DNA of 42,097 bases from Rhodoferax sp. OV413 (GTDB taxonomy: Bacteria; Pseudomonadota; Gammaproteobacteria; Pseudomonadales; Pseudohongiellaceae), in contig CALQJO020000028.1 in assembly GCA_943330915.2 (NCBI GenBank), positions 1 through 42,097 of the forward strand, written 5' to 3'. How positions within the stretch are numbered: position 1 is the stretch's first letter; each line of letters begins with the position of its first letter. Both the position numbers and the translations under genes were made by a program. Positions 11,128 to 18,970 of the stretch are shown here, piece by piece. Under the pieces are notes generated by a model, which saw nothing but the letters and a program-made list of their open reading frames with translations, did no database searches and was not told where the DNA came from.

Positions 11128-11172
11128 GGCTGTGATGGGGACGGAGCCTTCGCCTCCGTCCCCATCACAGCC
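11128..11172. repeat. Perfect 19-bp inverted repeat, possible bidirectional terminator or REP-like element
   Basis: The arms GGCTGTGATGGGGACGGAG (11128-11146) and its exact reverse complement (11154-11172) enclose a 7-base loop, CCTTCGC. The hairpin starts at the first base after the TAA of the TolC-type gene and lies 9 bp from the end of convergent hemH. Neither side has a run of T, so it is not a textbook intrinsic terminator, although it could stop or protect both transcripts. The core GGGGACGGAG/CTCCGTCCCC looks like a dispersed palindromic repeat. I noticed no second copy in this window. Confidence 0.8.
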
Positions 11173-11181
11173 CATCACATC

Positions 11182-12261
11182 TTACTTATCCGCGCCCAGC
11201 GCCATTGCTCGCGGCTGGCGCTGATCATCCGGCTCGGCCTCATGCCATCCAGACATATGCAACTGCAGCAGATCGGCCAGCGCAGAAATGTGCTCTGGTC
11301 TGTCATTCAGCGCAGTGATGTATTCGTAACGCTCTCCGCCCGCATGCATAAAGTACTCTTTGTTCTCTTCACCAATTTCCTCAATGGTTTCAAGGCAATC
11401 GGCCGAGAAGCCCGGGCAGAAAACCTGCACTGACTTGATGCCCTGAGCCGGCATCGCCTGTAGCGTATGGTCCGTGTATGGCTTTAGCCACTCCTCACGC
11501 CCAAACCGCGACTGGAAGGTCGTCATGTGCTCAGACGCTTGCAATCCAAGTGCCTGCGCAATCAGTCGCGAGGTTTTGTGGCACTCGCAGTGATACGGGT
11601 CGCCATTGAGCAGATAACGTTTTGGTATTCCGTGGTAGGAAAACATCAATTTATCCGCCCGCCCATGGGTCTGCCAATGGTCCCGAATGCGCGCCGCAGC
11701 GGCATTGATAAACGGTTCATAGTCATGATATTGCGTGATAAACCGCAGTTCCGGAATCATACGCCGGCGCACAAAATCAGCGCTGATGGCGTCAAAGGTC
11801 GATGCAGTTGTCGACGCCGAATACTGGGGATACAGCGGCAATACCAGCAGCTTACGCACACCCTGATCAAACATGTTCTGCAGCACAGAAGGGATCGACG
11901 GATTGCCGTAACGCATGGCAAAGTCGACCACCAGATTATGGTGACCACGCGCTTTCAGCTCCTCCGTGATGGCGTGTGCCTGACGGCGGGTGTGAAACAA
12001 CAGTGGCGAGCCTTCATCGGTAAACACCGTGGCATAGGCTTTGGCCGAGCGGCGTGGACGTATATTAAGGATTACGCCATTAAGAATGAGCCACCATAAC
12101 GGCCGTGGCGTTTCCACCACACGCGGATCCCACAGGAACTCTTTCAGGTAACGGCGCAGTGCCGTGGGTGTTGGTGCATCCGGTGTACCAAGGTTAGTAA
12201 CCAGCACACCAATGCGATCATTCTGCCGATGTGTGAAGTGGGGGCTGCCCTTGAACGTCAT
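11182..12261 (-). CDS. hemH: Ferrochelatase
   Basis: A 359-residue enzyme that inserts Fe(II) into protoporphyrin IX, the last step of protohaem synthesis, at the inner face of the membrane. Signature features are 'VLVTNLGTPDAPT' at the N-terminus, 'LPLYPQYSASTT', the catalytic-histidine motif 'FSYHGIPKRY', the family block 'GDPYHCECHKTSRL' and the acidic 'ETIEEIGEENKEYF' containing the conserved glutamate. The length is normal. It is the last gene of a minus-strand run; the upstream small membrane protein gene ends 25 bp before its start, so co-transcription is plausible. Confidence 0.96.
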   Translation of the reverse strand: MTFKGSPHFTHRQNDRIGVLVTNLGTPDAPTPTALRRYLKEFLWDPRVVETPRPLWWLILNGVILNIRPRRSAKAYATVFTDEGSPLLFHTRRQAHAITEELKARGHHNLVVDFAMRYGNPSIPSVLQNMFDQGVRKLLVLPLYPQYSASTTASTFDAISADFVRRRMIPELRFITQYHDYEPFINAAAARIRDHWQTHGRADKLMFSYHGIPKRYLLNGDPYHCECHKTSRLIAQALGLQASEHMTTFQSRFGREEWLKPYTDHTLQAMPAQGIKSVQVFCPGFSADCLETIEEIGEENKEYFMHAGGERYEYITALNDRPEHISALADLLQLHMSGWHEAEPDDQRQPRAMALGADK

Positions 12262-12286
12262 GAGTTTTCCTGTTTCAGATAGTGAA

Positions 12287-12742
12287 TTAATGACTTGAGT
12301 TACTTTGCTCTATGCGTTTAAGGCCCGCCTTGGAACCTAGCGATCCTACATAAAACTGGGGCACTGACAGCAGTGTTACAAACAGTATGGCGACAGGCAT
12401 CATGGGGCCTGCACCAAAAAAAATCGATGAAAACACCTGGCCGAGCATCATACTCAAAGTCCAACGCCACGCCCGAACTGGATACGCTCTGGCCATCACA
12501 TAGATCACCAGACACATCAATGGCCATGCAAATATAAAATACAGCGGTGATGCCCACGCCACTGTCACCTCGGATGTGGCGGATTGCCCGGAGGCCAGGG
12601 CCACACCGGTTGCAATCACGAATCCTGCCGCAGCGGCGGCCACGTGCACCGGATTTTCCCCGGTGCGCAATGAGCGCAGCGTGTTACGAAAAAAACCTTC
12701 AACAGCAGGTTTCACCGACGGTTCTGTGTTTTTGCTGCTCAT
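12287..12742 (-). CDS. Small integral membrane protein, unknown
   Basis: A 151-residue protein I do not recognise. It has a polar N-terminal segment of about 35 residues and then four hydrophobic stretches, near residues 37-50, 65-82, 92-108 and 112-130, so a four-helix inner-membrane protein is likely. There are no Cys pairs or other haem or metal motifs. It lies 5 bp downstream of the DUF3365 haem lipoprotein gene and 25 bp upstream of hemH, which suggests one transcript. A link with haem metabolism would be a guess from position only. Confidence 0.7.
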   Translation of the reverse strand: MSSKNTEPSVKPAVEGFFRNTLRSLRTGENPVHVAAAAAGFVIATGVALASGQSATSEVTVAWASPLYFIFAWPLMCLVIYVMARAYPVRAWRWTLSMMLGQVFSSIFFGAGPMMPVAILFVTLLSVPQFYVGSLGSKAGLKRIEQSNSSH

Positions 12743-12747
12743 AGTGT

Positions 12748-13326
12748 TTATCTCTGATGTGAGGGGGCACGCAGGCTGATGGCGCCACGGATCTGACCGG
12801 CGAGATAACCCGTCGCCATGTCATCAGGATAATGTCGGGCCAGTGCCTCACTGACCTCAGACGGTATCTCTGTCCCATGACAGGTCAGGCACAAGGGGCC
12901 AGCTGCCTGCGCCTGCATGTAGCGAAACTCGCCTGCAACCACCTCGGCCTTGTTGATCTGCGCGGGTGCTTCTCCGGCCTGTTGACGCTGGTCAAACTCC
13001 TGCAAAACGCTGGTTTCCCAGGCATCTGCAACTGCCAGCTCCTGGTTACGCGGCTTCAGGCTGACGCGTTTCACCTGCCAGCCGCTCTGCTCACTCAGTG
13101 CTTGTGCAATAGCCGGCGCCTGCAGCGCGCAAACTTCTATGCCATTGACGGGCCCGCCGGCCTGCATGGCCTGCTGTAATGTTGGCAACAGCGTTCCGAC
13201 AAACTGCGCTGCGAGCTCAGCACCCTGCACGGTCAGCGCCTGTTCATCCTGCATCGGGTTTTGTTGGGCATCCGTGCACGCGGCGAACAACACAACAAAA
13301 CCTGTGATCACTGTTGAGTACTTCAT
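12748..13326 (-). CDS. DUF3365 (Tll0287-like) haem-binding lipoprotein
   Basis: A 192-residue exported protein. The N-terminus is a lipoprotein signal with the lipobox 'LFAAC' (C17), so the protein should be anchored to a membrane in the periplasm. The body matches the DUF3365/Tll0287-like domain, a PAS-like haem sensor fold, and contains one c-type haem motif CLTCH (C146, C149, H150). 'VCALQAPAIAQALSEQSGWQ' near residues 66-85 is a typical block of the family. Such domains are seen in redox or gas sensors; here it stands alone without a signalling domain. It is placed between metY and the small membrane protein gene. Confidence 0.85.
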   Translation of the reverse strand: MKYSTVITGFVVLFAACTDAQQNPMQDEQALTVQGAELAAQFVGTLLPTLQQAMQAGGPVNGIEVCALQAPAIAQALSEQSGWQVKRVSLKPRNQELAVADAWETSVLQEFDQRQQAGEAPAQINKAEVVAGEFRYMQAQAAGPLCLTCHGTEIPSEVSEALARHYPDDMATGYLAGQIRGAISLRAPSHQR

Positions 13327-13346
13327 AGACTGATTTCCTTGGTGAG

Positions 13347-14633
13347 TCAGACTTTGTCCAACGCCTGTGAAATATCCGCAATAATGTCATCGATATGCTC
13401 GATGCCAACGGACAGCCGCACCAGATCTTCGCTGACTCCCGCACGCGCCAGCTCTTGCGGACTGAGTTGACGGTGAGTTGTGGTTGCCGGATGACACGCC
13501 AACGACTTGGCGTCGCCGATATTAACCAGACGCAGAATCATTTGCAGCGCATCAATAAAGGTTGCGCCAGCTTCTTTAGAGGTTTTACCCGCGCCGGCTT
13601 TGATACCAAAACTCAAAATGCCGGATGCGTGGCCCGAGCAGATTTTTTTGCACGTGGCGTTATAAGGGCTTTCTGGCAAGGCAGCATAGTTTACCCATGC
13701 GACCTTCGGGTGATCGCGCAGAAAACCGGCAACCGCAAGCGCATTCTGGCAATGGCGCTCTATGCGCAGTCCCAGTGTTTCCAGGCCCTGCAGAATCAGA
13801 AAAGCGCTATGCGGCGACAACGCCGCACCTGTGTTGCGCAAGGGCACCACGCGGCAACGACCAATATACGCCGCCGGCCCCAACGCGGCGGTATACACCA
13901 CACCGTGATAGGACGGATCCGGTTCGTTGAGCATAGGGAAACGCTGTTTGTTGGCAACCCAGTCAAAGCGACCAGAGTCAATAATCACCCCACCCACCGT
14001 GGTGCCGTGGCCGCCAATGTATTTTGTCAGTGAGTGCACAACAATGTCCGCACCCTGATCCAGGGCCCGGCAGAGGTAAGGTGTTGCCACGGTATTGTCC
14101 ACAATCAAGGGGACGCCGTGACGATGCGCTATCTCACTCAACTTCTGCAGATCCACCACGTTGCCGGCCGGGTTGCCGATTGACTCGCAGAACAGTGCAC
14201 TTGTCTTGTCGTCAATCAGTCGCTCGAGACCCTCATAGTCATCAAACGACGCCATGCGCACCTCAACACCCTGGGTTGGCAGTGTATGTGCAAACAAATT
14301 ATATGTCCCGCCATAGAGCTGGCTGGTGCTGACGATGTTGTCGCCCGCGCGTGTTATGCACTGCACTGCATAGGTAATCGCAGCCATGCCCGAGGCCAGG
14401 GCCAAGGCCCCGATGCCGCCTTCCATCTCGGCCAGACGCTGCTCCAGCACCGCCGTGGTGGGATTCATAATTCGCGTATAGATATTGCCGGCCACTTTCA
14501 GATCAAACAGATCGGCCCCATGCTGGGTATTGTCGAAGGTGTAGGACGTGGTCTGGTAGATCGGCACTGCCGCCGCCTTGGTCGTTGCCTCTGATGTGTA
14601 GCCGTGATGCAAAGCCAGTGATTCAAGTTTCAT
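13347..14633 (-). CDS. metY: O-acetylhomoserine aminocarboxypropyltransferase (sulfhydrylase)
   Basis: A 428-residue PLP enzyme that makes homocysteine from O-acetylhomoserine and sulfide in methionine synthesis. It starts with the family signature 'LHHGYTSEATTKAAAVPIYQ' and has 'YTRIMNPTTAVLEQRLAEMEGG' in shortened form, the PLP lysine K204 in 'HSLTKYIGGHGTT', and 'RLVNIGDAKSLACHPATTTH' near the C-terminus. The length (about 425-430) separates it from shorter cystathionine synthases. No methionine repressor box or SAM riboswitch was recognised in the 34 bp before it. It sits inside a minus-strand run but the neighbours are not methionine genes. Confidence 0.95.
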   Translation of the reverse strand: MKLESLALHHGYTSEATTKAAAVPIYQTTSYTFDNTQHGADLFDLKVAGNIYTRIMNPTTAVLEQRLAEMEGGIGALALASGMAAITYAVQCITRAGDNIVSTSQLYGGTYNLFAHTLPTQGVEVRMASFDDYEGLERLIDDKTSALFCESIGNPAGNVVDLQKLSEIAHRHGVPLIVDNTVATPYLCRALDQGADIVVHSLTKYIGGHGTTVGGVIIDSGRFDWVANKQRFPMLNEPDPSYHGVVYTAALGPAAYIGRCRVVPLRNTGAALSPHSAFLILQGLETLGLRIERHCQNALAVAGFLRDHPKVAWVNYAALPESPYNATCKKICSGHASGILSFGIKAGAGKTSKEAGATFIDALQMILRLVNIGDAKSLACHPATTTHRQLSPQELARAGVSEDLVRLSVGIEHIDDIIADISQALDKV

Positions 14634-14667
14634 TTGTTAGTCCTCTGATTTAAATATCATTCCAATG

Positions 14668-15168
14668 CTAAACGCCCAACCAGCGATTGACGCCCATACC
14701 CACCAGCCATGACAGAACCATGACCAGGCTTGCGATACCCAGGTGTTCGGCGACCACAGGCAGCGCTGGCTGCCCCTGTTGTCTTGCAATAAAAACACTC
14801 AACACCGTCAACACGACGGCTCCCCAGATCAGACAGGCTATCACTGCCTGTTGCAAAGGCAGCAACAGCAAGGGCAGCACAAACGTAGACGCCATGAAAA
14901 ACTTTGTTAAAAAGGTGGCGATGGTGGCCATCCAGACACTCCGGCTGGTGCTGTCGGGACGCGCCTCTTCCGACAGATGGATACCAAAGGCGTCCGACAT
15001 TGAGTCTGACACTGCAATCACCAGAATCCCCCCCATCACTGCCGCCAGCGACTCGGTGCCGGCAAACAATCCGACAATCAATCCCAGTGTTGTAATCACA
15101 CCGGATCCTGTGCCAAAAAAGACGCCTGTTAACATCCCGCGCAAGCGTGCCTGTGATTGGTCGACCAT
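14668..15168 (-). CDS. VIT/CCC1-like small membrane protein
   Basis: A 166-residue membrane protein with about five hydrophobic helices. The first half carries 'GSGVITTLGLIVGLFAG' and 'GGILVIAVSDSMSDAFGI', which resemble the 'DGIVTT..GLV.G' and following acidic helix of VIT1/CCC1 iron or manganese transporters. It is shorter than classical members (about 230), so substrate and even transport role are uncertain. The start at 15168 fits the conserved region; the frame is open up to 15270 but the added residues are Cys-rich and unlike the family. It lies 43 bp downstream of the DUF486 gene. Confidence 0.7.
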   Translation of the reverse strand: MVDQSQARLRGMLTGVFFGTGSGVITTLGLIVGLFAGTESLAAVMGGILVIAVSDSMSDAFGIHLSEEARPDSTSRSVWMATIATFLTKFFMASTFVLPLLLLPLQQAVIACLIWGAVVLTVLSVFIARQQGQPALPVVAEHLGIASLVMVLSWLVGMGVNRWLGV

Positions 15169-15211
15169 GTTACTCAGCTCCGTGGTTGCCGTGAACAAAC
15201 AACTGCCTGAC

Positions 15212-15565
15212 TCAGGCAAACAGTTTGCTGCGGAACGCAAAAAACACAGCTCCCAGCAGGCACAATGCACTCCATAAATAATCCAGCTTCAGTGGTTCTT
15301 TCAGATAAAACAATGCAAAGGGCACAAACACGCTCAGGGTAATCACTTCTTGCAGGATTTTCAGTTGCCCAACCGACATAACCGTAAAGCCGATACGGTT
15401 GGCCGGCACATGAAACATGTATTCCAACAGGGCGATTCCCCAACTGATCAGTGCTGCGATAATCCAGGGCTTGTGGGCCAGATCCCGTAGATGAGCGTAC
15501 CAGGCAAATGTCATGAATATGTTGCTGATGATCAGCAGACTGACGGTGATCGCGGCAGGATGCAT
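15212..15565 (-). CDS. DUF486 (DMT superfamily) membrane protein
   Basis: A 117-residue protein with four hydrophobic helices that fits the DUF486 family, a small branch of the drug/metabolite transporter superfamily. 'IFMTFAWYAHL', 'WGIALLEYMFHVPANRIG' and 'LKILQEVITLSVFVPFA' are characteristic. Members are thought to act as dimers, like small multidrug resistance proteins, but no substrate is established. It is located between the DUF3482 GTPase gene (57 bp upstream) and the VIT-like gene. Confidence 0.88.
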   Translation of the reverse strand: MHPAAITVSLLIISNIFMTFAWYAHLRDLAHKPWIIAALISWGIALLEYMFHVPANRIGFTVMSVGQLKILQEVITLSVFVPFALFYLKEPLKLDYLWSALCLLGAVFFAFRSKLFA

Positions 15566-15620
15566 GGTGGTTATAACCCCTGGGGTAGTGGGCTTGCTGT
15601 TTACCTTTTTAGAGCGCGCA

Positions 15621-17045
15621 TTATACGCGCATCGCGGCCATTGATTGCGCCAGAGTTGCGCTCAGTGAGCTGATCGCCTTTTGTAAACGTTCATCTCCCG
15701 CCATGCTGAATCCACGCGCAGCCCATTGTGGATTGGCTCTGGCAAGTCGGAGTTCAGCGGGTAACTCAGCGTCTGTCAGGACCGGCCGCAGTGCCTCCGC
15801 CACCGGACTGCGCTGCTGCGCTGCATGCCCTCGACGCTCCAGCGCCAGAATCAAACCACATTGGCGTGCCGCCAGCACCCTCAAAATGGTGTCGTCGACC
15901 CTGAGCAGTTTTTCGCCCGTCATCCTACCCATCAGATTGCGCCCGTAGTGCCTCAAGGTTTGTACACCGCCACCGAGCAGAGCGCCCATCAGGGTGGCAG
16001 CGCCCAGCGTCAGCCCGCCAGCGATCAGATCGATACCGGCACCTGCTGCGGCACCCGCCGCCGCACCGCCGCCTACCCGCAAACCCATGGATTGCAACAG
16101 CACCGGATCAAACGGGTCTGCCTGCCACTTGCCATTGAGCAACGGTAGTGCCGCCGTTTCAATATCATCGGGATAAAAGCGGTACAGACTCAGCAAACGC
16201 TCAACACAGGCCTGTTCACGCTCGATGACGTCCTTGTTGAGTGTATGTGCGCCGGCCTCCAGGGCTGATGCGTCCAGTGTGGACACACGCTGGCGGCAGG
16301 CGGCAACGCCGAGCAACAAGTCCGCTACCTGTTCGGCGGCGGCCTGCTGACGAAGTCGGGTTTCATGCGCATGGTTTTCAATCAAGGCATTCAGAATATC
16401 GGCATGGGAATCCAGTAGTCCGGCGAGTTTTCCGTACAGTAACCGCTCACCGTCTTCAGCCGGCGCAACGATGTCAAAACGCACCATGGCATGCAGCCCA
16501 AGTCCGGCAAGGGCCTCTCTCCAGGCGGACTCCCGTGCTGCAGGGTGAGCAACAAAGTTGAGTAAGGGCAACAACGGAATGCCGCATAAGCGCAGGATCT
16601 CCAGCTCGTCGCGGTGCTTGGACAACACCGGATCACGGGTATCCACCACATAAAAAGCCGCATCACTTTTGATCATCTGCCGCAGAACTTTGGCCTCCTG
16701 CTCGAACTGACCTGCGGCTGGCGCAGAGGCGAGGAAGCGCTGGATACGCTGAGGACCATCTTCTCGCGAACCACTGGCCGATGATTGTTGCTCCAGCAAC
16801 GCCAGCAAGTCGATTGGCTCTTCAATGCCGGGCGTGTCATACAGCTCCAGCAGCACATGACCATTCACCAGCAAGCGGGCCGCTTCAACATGACGTGTTG
16901 TTCCCGGCCTGTCGCTGACCTCACCAAACCGGGCATCACGGGTCAGAGTGCGCAATAAGGAGGTCTTGCCGGTATTGGTGTGCCCGGCCACGGCAATGCG
17001 CAGTGGTTTGCTGACACCCAGTGACAGATCAACGCGCTGCTTCAT
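15621..17045 (-). CDS. GTPase with DUF3482 C-terminal domain
   Basis: A 474-residue protein. The N-terminal Ras-like GTPase domain has a P-loop, GHTNTGKT (residues 21-28), a 'RPGTTRHVE' switch I region and 'YDTPGIEEP' as the G3 motif; a canonical NKxD is not obvious. The C-terminal DUF3482 domain contains a glycine/alanine-rich segment (around residues 324-365, 'GGGAAAGAAAGAGIDLIAGG') that could contact the membrane. The start is fixed by a 4-bp ATGA overlap with the upstream DUF2868 gene, which implies translational coupling. Such DUF2868/DUF3482 gene pairs are common in beta- and gammaproteobacteria but their function is unknown. Confidence 0.88.
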   Translation of the reverse strand: MKQRVDLSLGVSKPLRIAVAGHTNTGKTSLLRTLTRDARFGEVSDRPGTTRHVEAARLLVNGHVLLELYDTPGIEEPIDLLALLEQQSSASGSREDGPQRIQRFLASAPAAGQFEQEAKVLRQMIKSDAAFYVVDTRDPVLSKHRDELEILRLCGIPLLPLLNFVAHPAARESAWREALAGLGLHAMVRFDIVAPAEDGERLLYGKLAGLLDSHADILNALIENHAHETRLRQQAAAEQVADLLLGVAACRQRVSTLDASALEAGAHTLNKDVIEREQACVERLLSLYRFYPDDIETAALPLLNGKWQADPFDPVLLQSMGLRVGGGAAAGAAAGAGIDLIAGGLTLGAATLMGALLGGGVQTLRHYGRNLMGRMTGEKLLRVDDTILRVLAARQCGLILALERRGHAAQQRSPVAEALRPVLTDAELPAELRLARANPQWAARGFSMAGDERLQKAISSLSATLAQSMAAMRV

Positions 17046-18478
17046 GCATGTGCCTCCAGCCAACGTTGTGCGCCACTCTCATCGTCAAACACAGCCGCAG
17101 ATAAAATGCCCAGCGTCTGCAGTTGTTGTCGCCATAACTGCCGGCGACTCTCGGTGCCCTGACCCGCCAGTAATACCGCGACATGCAAGGCTCGCCCCGA
17201 AGCATCCGCCAGCCACGACAATGACCCGCGATCCGGAGTCTGGGCAGCGTCGCACACCAATAACAATGCGCGCGGTGGCGACTGATCCAGGCGCGCAAGT
17301 GTGTTGATGCGTTGCTGGCGACTGGCGACAGACTCCTGATCAAAGTCACTGAGTTGCGTTGCCGGCCACACAATCTGATCACTCAACTCAAACGCAACCA
17401 CAAGCGGCGTGCCCTGGGCCGAGAGATTTCGTTGGCCGCGCTGATCGGGCTGCCCGTCGATTGGGTGCTCGGCGTCAATCACGCCCGCTGACTGCGCGGA
17501 TGGAGACAGCCGCGCAGTCAGATCGCTCCATTCAGCCAGGTGAATATCCAGCCGGTACGCGCTGAGACCCACTCGCAGCTGCCACACACTCCAAAGCAAC
17601 AGCAGCAATCGTGGTAAAACGCCATACACCAGCAGCGCGCCACATAACCAGCCGGCCCACAACACTCGCTGTGCGCTGGTCTGGGCAGACACGTCGTTGC
17701 CTGCTGCGCCTGCGGCACCGACCGCGTCGGCGTCCGGTATTGCAAATCCCAACTGCGCCGGCAACCAGCCTATTCCCTGTACAAGGGTGTTAAAGAGCGA
17801 GTCAGGCAAAATAGTGGTTTCCCAGACGAACACAAAACTGCGCAGCGACAACGCCAGCAACAGCCCAACAAGAGCACCCAGGGCAAGACTGCTCCATAAC
17901 AAATGGGTAACTGCCGCCATCCACCAACGGCTGATGCCGGCGCGGCTGCTCAGCGTTGCAAAGGACCGGGCAAGCAGCACGGCATCGCGACCCCCAAAAT
18001 GCCTGCTCAGCCACAGCCAGACATTACCCGGAGACAGCTCACCGGGGGTCATCACCAAGGTCGCCAGCCAGAACATCAGCATCAGCAGATTTACGCCCAG
18101 CAAAGCGCCCAATGCCCACACCACGTTAACGGGTGATGCGCCATCACCCAGAATGCCCAGGGCCACTGACACACCAGCACTGAATGCCAACACCAGCATT
18201 AACATCAACATCCATGCCGAGCGTTGACGCCAGATGTGCATGCCCTGCAGCTGACCTGAGGAATGCGCCAGCGTTTGCGCCCAGCGCAGTACCCGCTGTT
18301 CAGGGTCGGATGCGTGTTGCCTGGCTAACTGCTCGGCCTGGGTGTGTTGTTGGGGAGTTATCGGTAAACAGCCCGGGGCGGGTGACAACAGGCCAAGCCG
18401 GACAGACTCCGCCAGCCATCGATCACTGAACACAAAGCGCGACGCCGGCTGCGCTGTTTGTTGATGATTCAGTGACAC
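17042..18478 (-). CDS. DUF2868 membrane protein, partner of the DUF3482 GTPase
   Basis: A 478-residue protein of the DUF2868 family. After a cytoplasmic N-terminal part (to about residue 95) there are two hydrophobic helices (about 97-150), a loop with 'LSPGNVWLWLSRHFGG', a further long helix pair near 195-235, and another membrane helix near 295-320. The soluble C-terminal domain (about 320-478) may bind the GTPase. I prefer the GTG at 18478 because AGGGAG stands seven to eight bases upstream; the frame also offers an ATG at 18523 without a ribosome-binding site. It overlaps the GTPase start by ATGA. Confidence 0.85.
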   Translation of the reverse strand: MSLNHQQTAQPASRFVFSDRWLAESVRLGLLSPAPGCLPITPQQHTQAEQLARQHASDPEQRVLRWAQTLAHSSGQLQGMHIWRQRSAWMLMLMLVLAFSAGVSVALGILGDGASPVNVVWALGALLGVNLLMLMFWLATLVMTPGELSPGNVWLWLSRHFGGRDAVLLARSFATLSSRAGISRWWMAAVTHLLWSSLALGALVGLLLALSLRSFVFVWETTILPDSLFNTLVQGIGWLPAQLGFAIPDADAVGAAGAAGNDVSAQTSAQRVLWAGWLCGALLVYGVLPRLLLLLWSVWQLRVGLSAYRLDIHLAEWSDLTARLSPSAQSAGVIDAEHPIDGQPDQRGQRNLSAQGTPLVVAFELSDQIVWPATQLSDFDQESVASRQQRINTLARLDQSPPRALLLVCDAAQTPDRGSLSWLADASGRALHVAVLLAGQGTESRRQLWRQQLQTLGILSAAVFDDESGAQRWLEAHA

Positions 18479-18504
18479 AGTTTTTCTCCCTGATAATACT
18501 GGTT

Positions 18505-18831
18505 TTATTGAGCTAGTCGGCATTCTAGCTGATCACGTCCGACCACAGTACTTTCATTACGGTAGACTGAACTGCTGACTGCTGGCATCGGCGTTCTGTC
18601 CAGATAGTTTTTCGCATGGGGCAAGGACATCTGCACTAAACGGTCACCAAAACGCTGTTTTTGTAATAGCTCCCATGGACAAGCGGCCGCGTCGGCAACC
18701 CGAGCTGCCCACTGCAAAGATTCGCTATCCCGAGCAATCACCAGGGGCTTTGTTATGTTTCCCCTGATCCACTGCGCGATAGGCCGAACAGCCTGAATGC
18801 GCTTGTCCTGACACAGCCTGAAGGTTGGGGC
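18505..18831 (-). pseudogene. Remnant of a ribose-phosphate pyrophosphokinase (PRPP synthetase) gene
   Basis: The reverse strand carries a 109-codon open frame with no ATG in its first part, bounded upstream by TGA at 18832-18834. Its middle, 'IAQWIRGNITKPLVIARDSE' followed by 'SLQWAARVADAAACPW' and 'QRFGDRLVQMSLP', closely resembles the second domain of PRPP synthetases (for example '..KPLLIGPDSESEQW..', '..GDRDVEVSVP..'). A 'CQDKR' just upstream recalls the 'MRQDKRF' loop, but about 60 residues that should stand between the two are missing. The PRPP-binding 'DD..STG' loop is also absent after 'DRTPM'. This is therefore a deleted, non-functional relic rather than a gene. Confidence 0.65.
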
Positions 18832-18970
18832 TCACAGGTCAGCAGTCTGCATCAGCATGGATTTTTTTATTGACCGGAGTCAAACACATGGCACTGAAGC
18901 CGCGTGAACATGGACGGCTACAGATGCACTGGACACAAAAGTTGGCAGGCGCTGGCTAAGAAGAGCCGGC
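18832..18970. other. Non-coding stretch upstream of the prs remnant
   Basis: No convincing gene is present. A rightward ATG at 18889 after GGAG opens only 23 codons and stops at 18958-18960. Apart from the FNR/Anr-like palindrome at 18870-18883 and a run of seven T at 18862-18868, I see nothing recognisable. The stretch is probably decayed sequence continuous with the adjacent PRPP-synthetase relic. Confidence 0.5.
18870..18883. promoter_or_regulatory. FNR/Anr-like palindrome
   Basis: TTGAC-CGGA-GTCAA is a perfect 5+4+5 palindrome, close to the FNR/Anr box (TTGAT-N4-ATCAA; Anr tolerates GTCAA). It lies between the prs relic (-) and a short 23-codon rightward frame, so there is no intact gene for it to control except possibly distant ones. 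It may be a leftover control site of a lost oxygen-regulated gene group. Confidence 0.4.

Noticed and set aside
11527-12099. 190-codon plus-strand frame inside hemH
   Set aside because: It lies antisense to the conserved ferrochelatase, and its composition follows the hemH codons.
18889-18960. Short rightward frame starting MALKPREHGRLQ after a GGAG site
   Set aside because: Only 23 codons long with no family match; it probably belongs to the decayed region around the prs relic.
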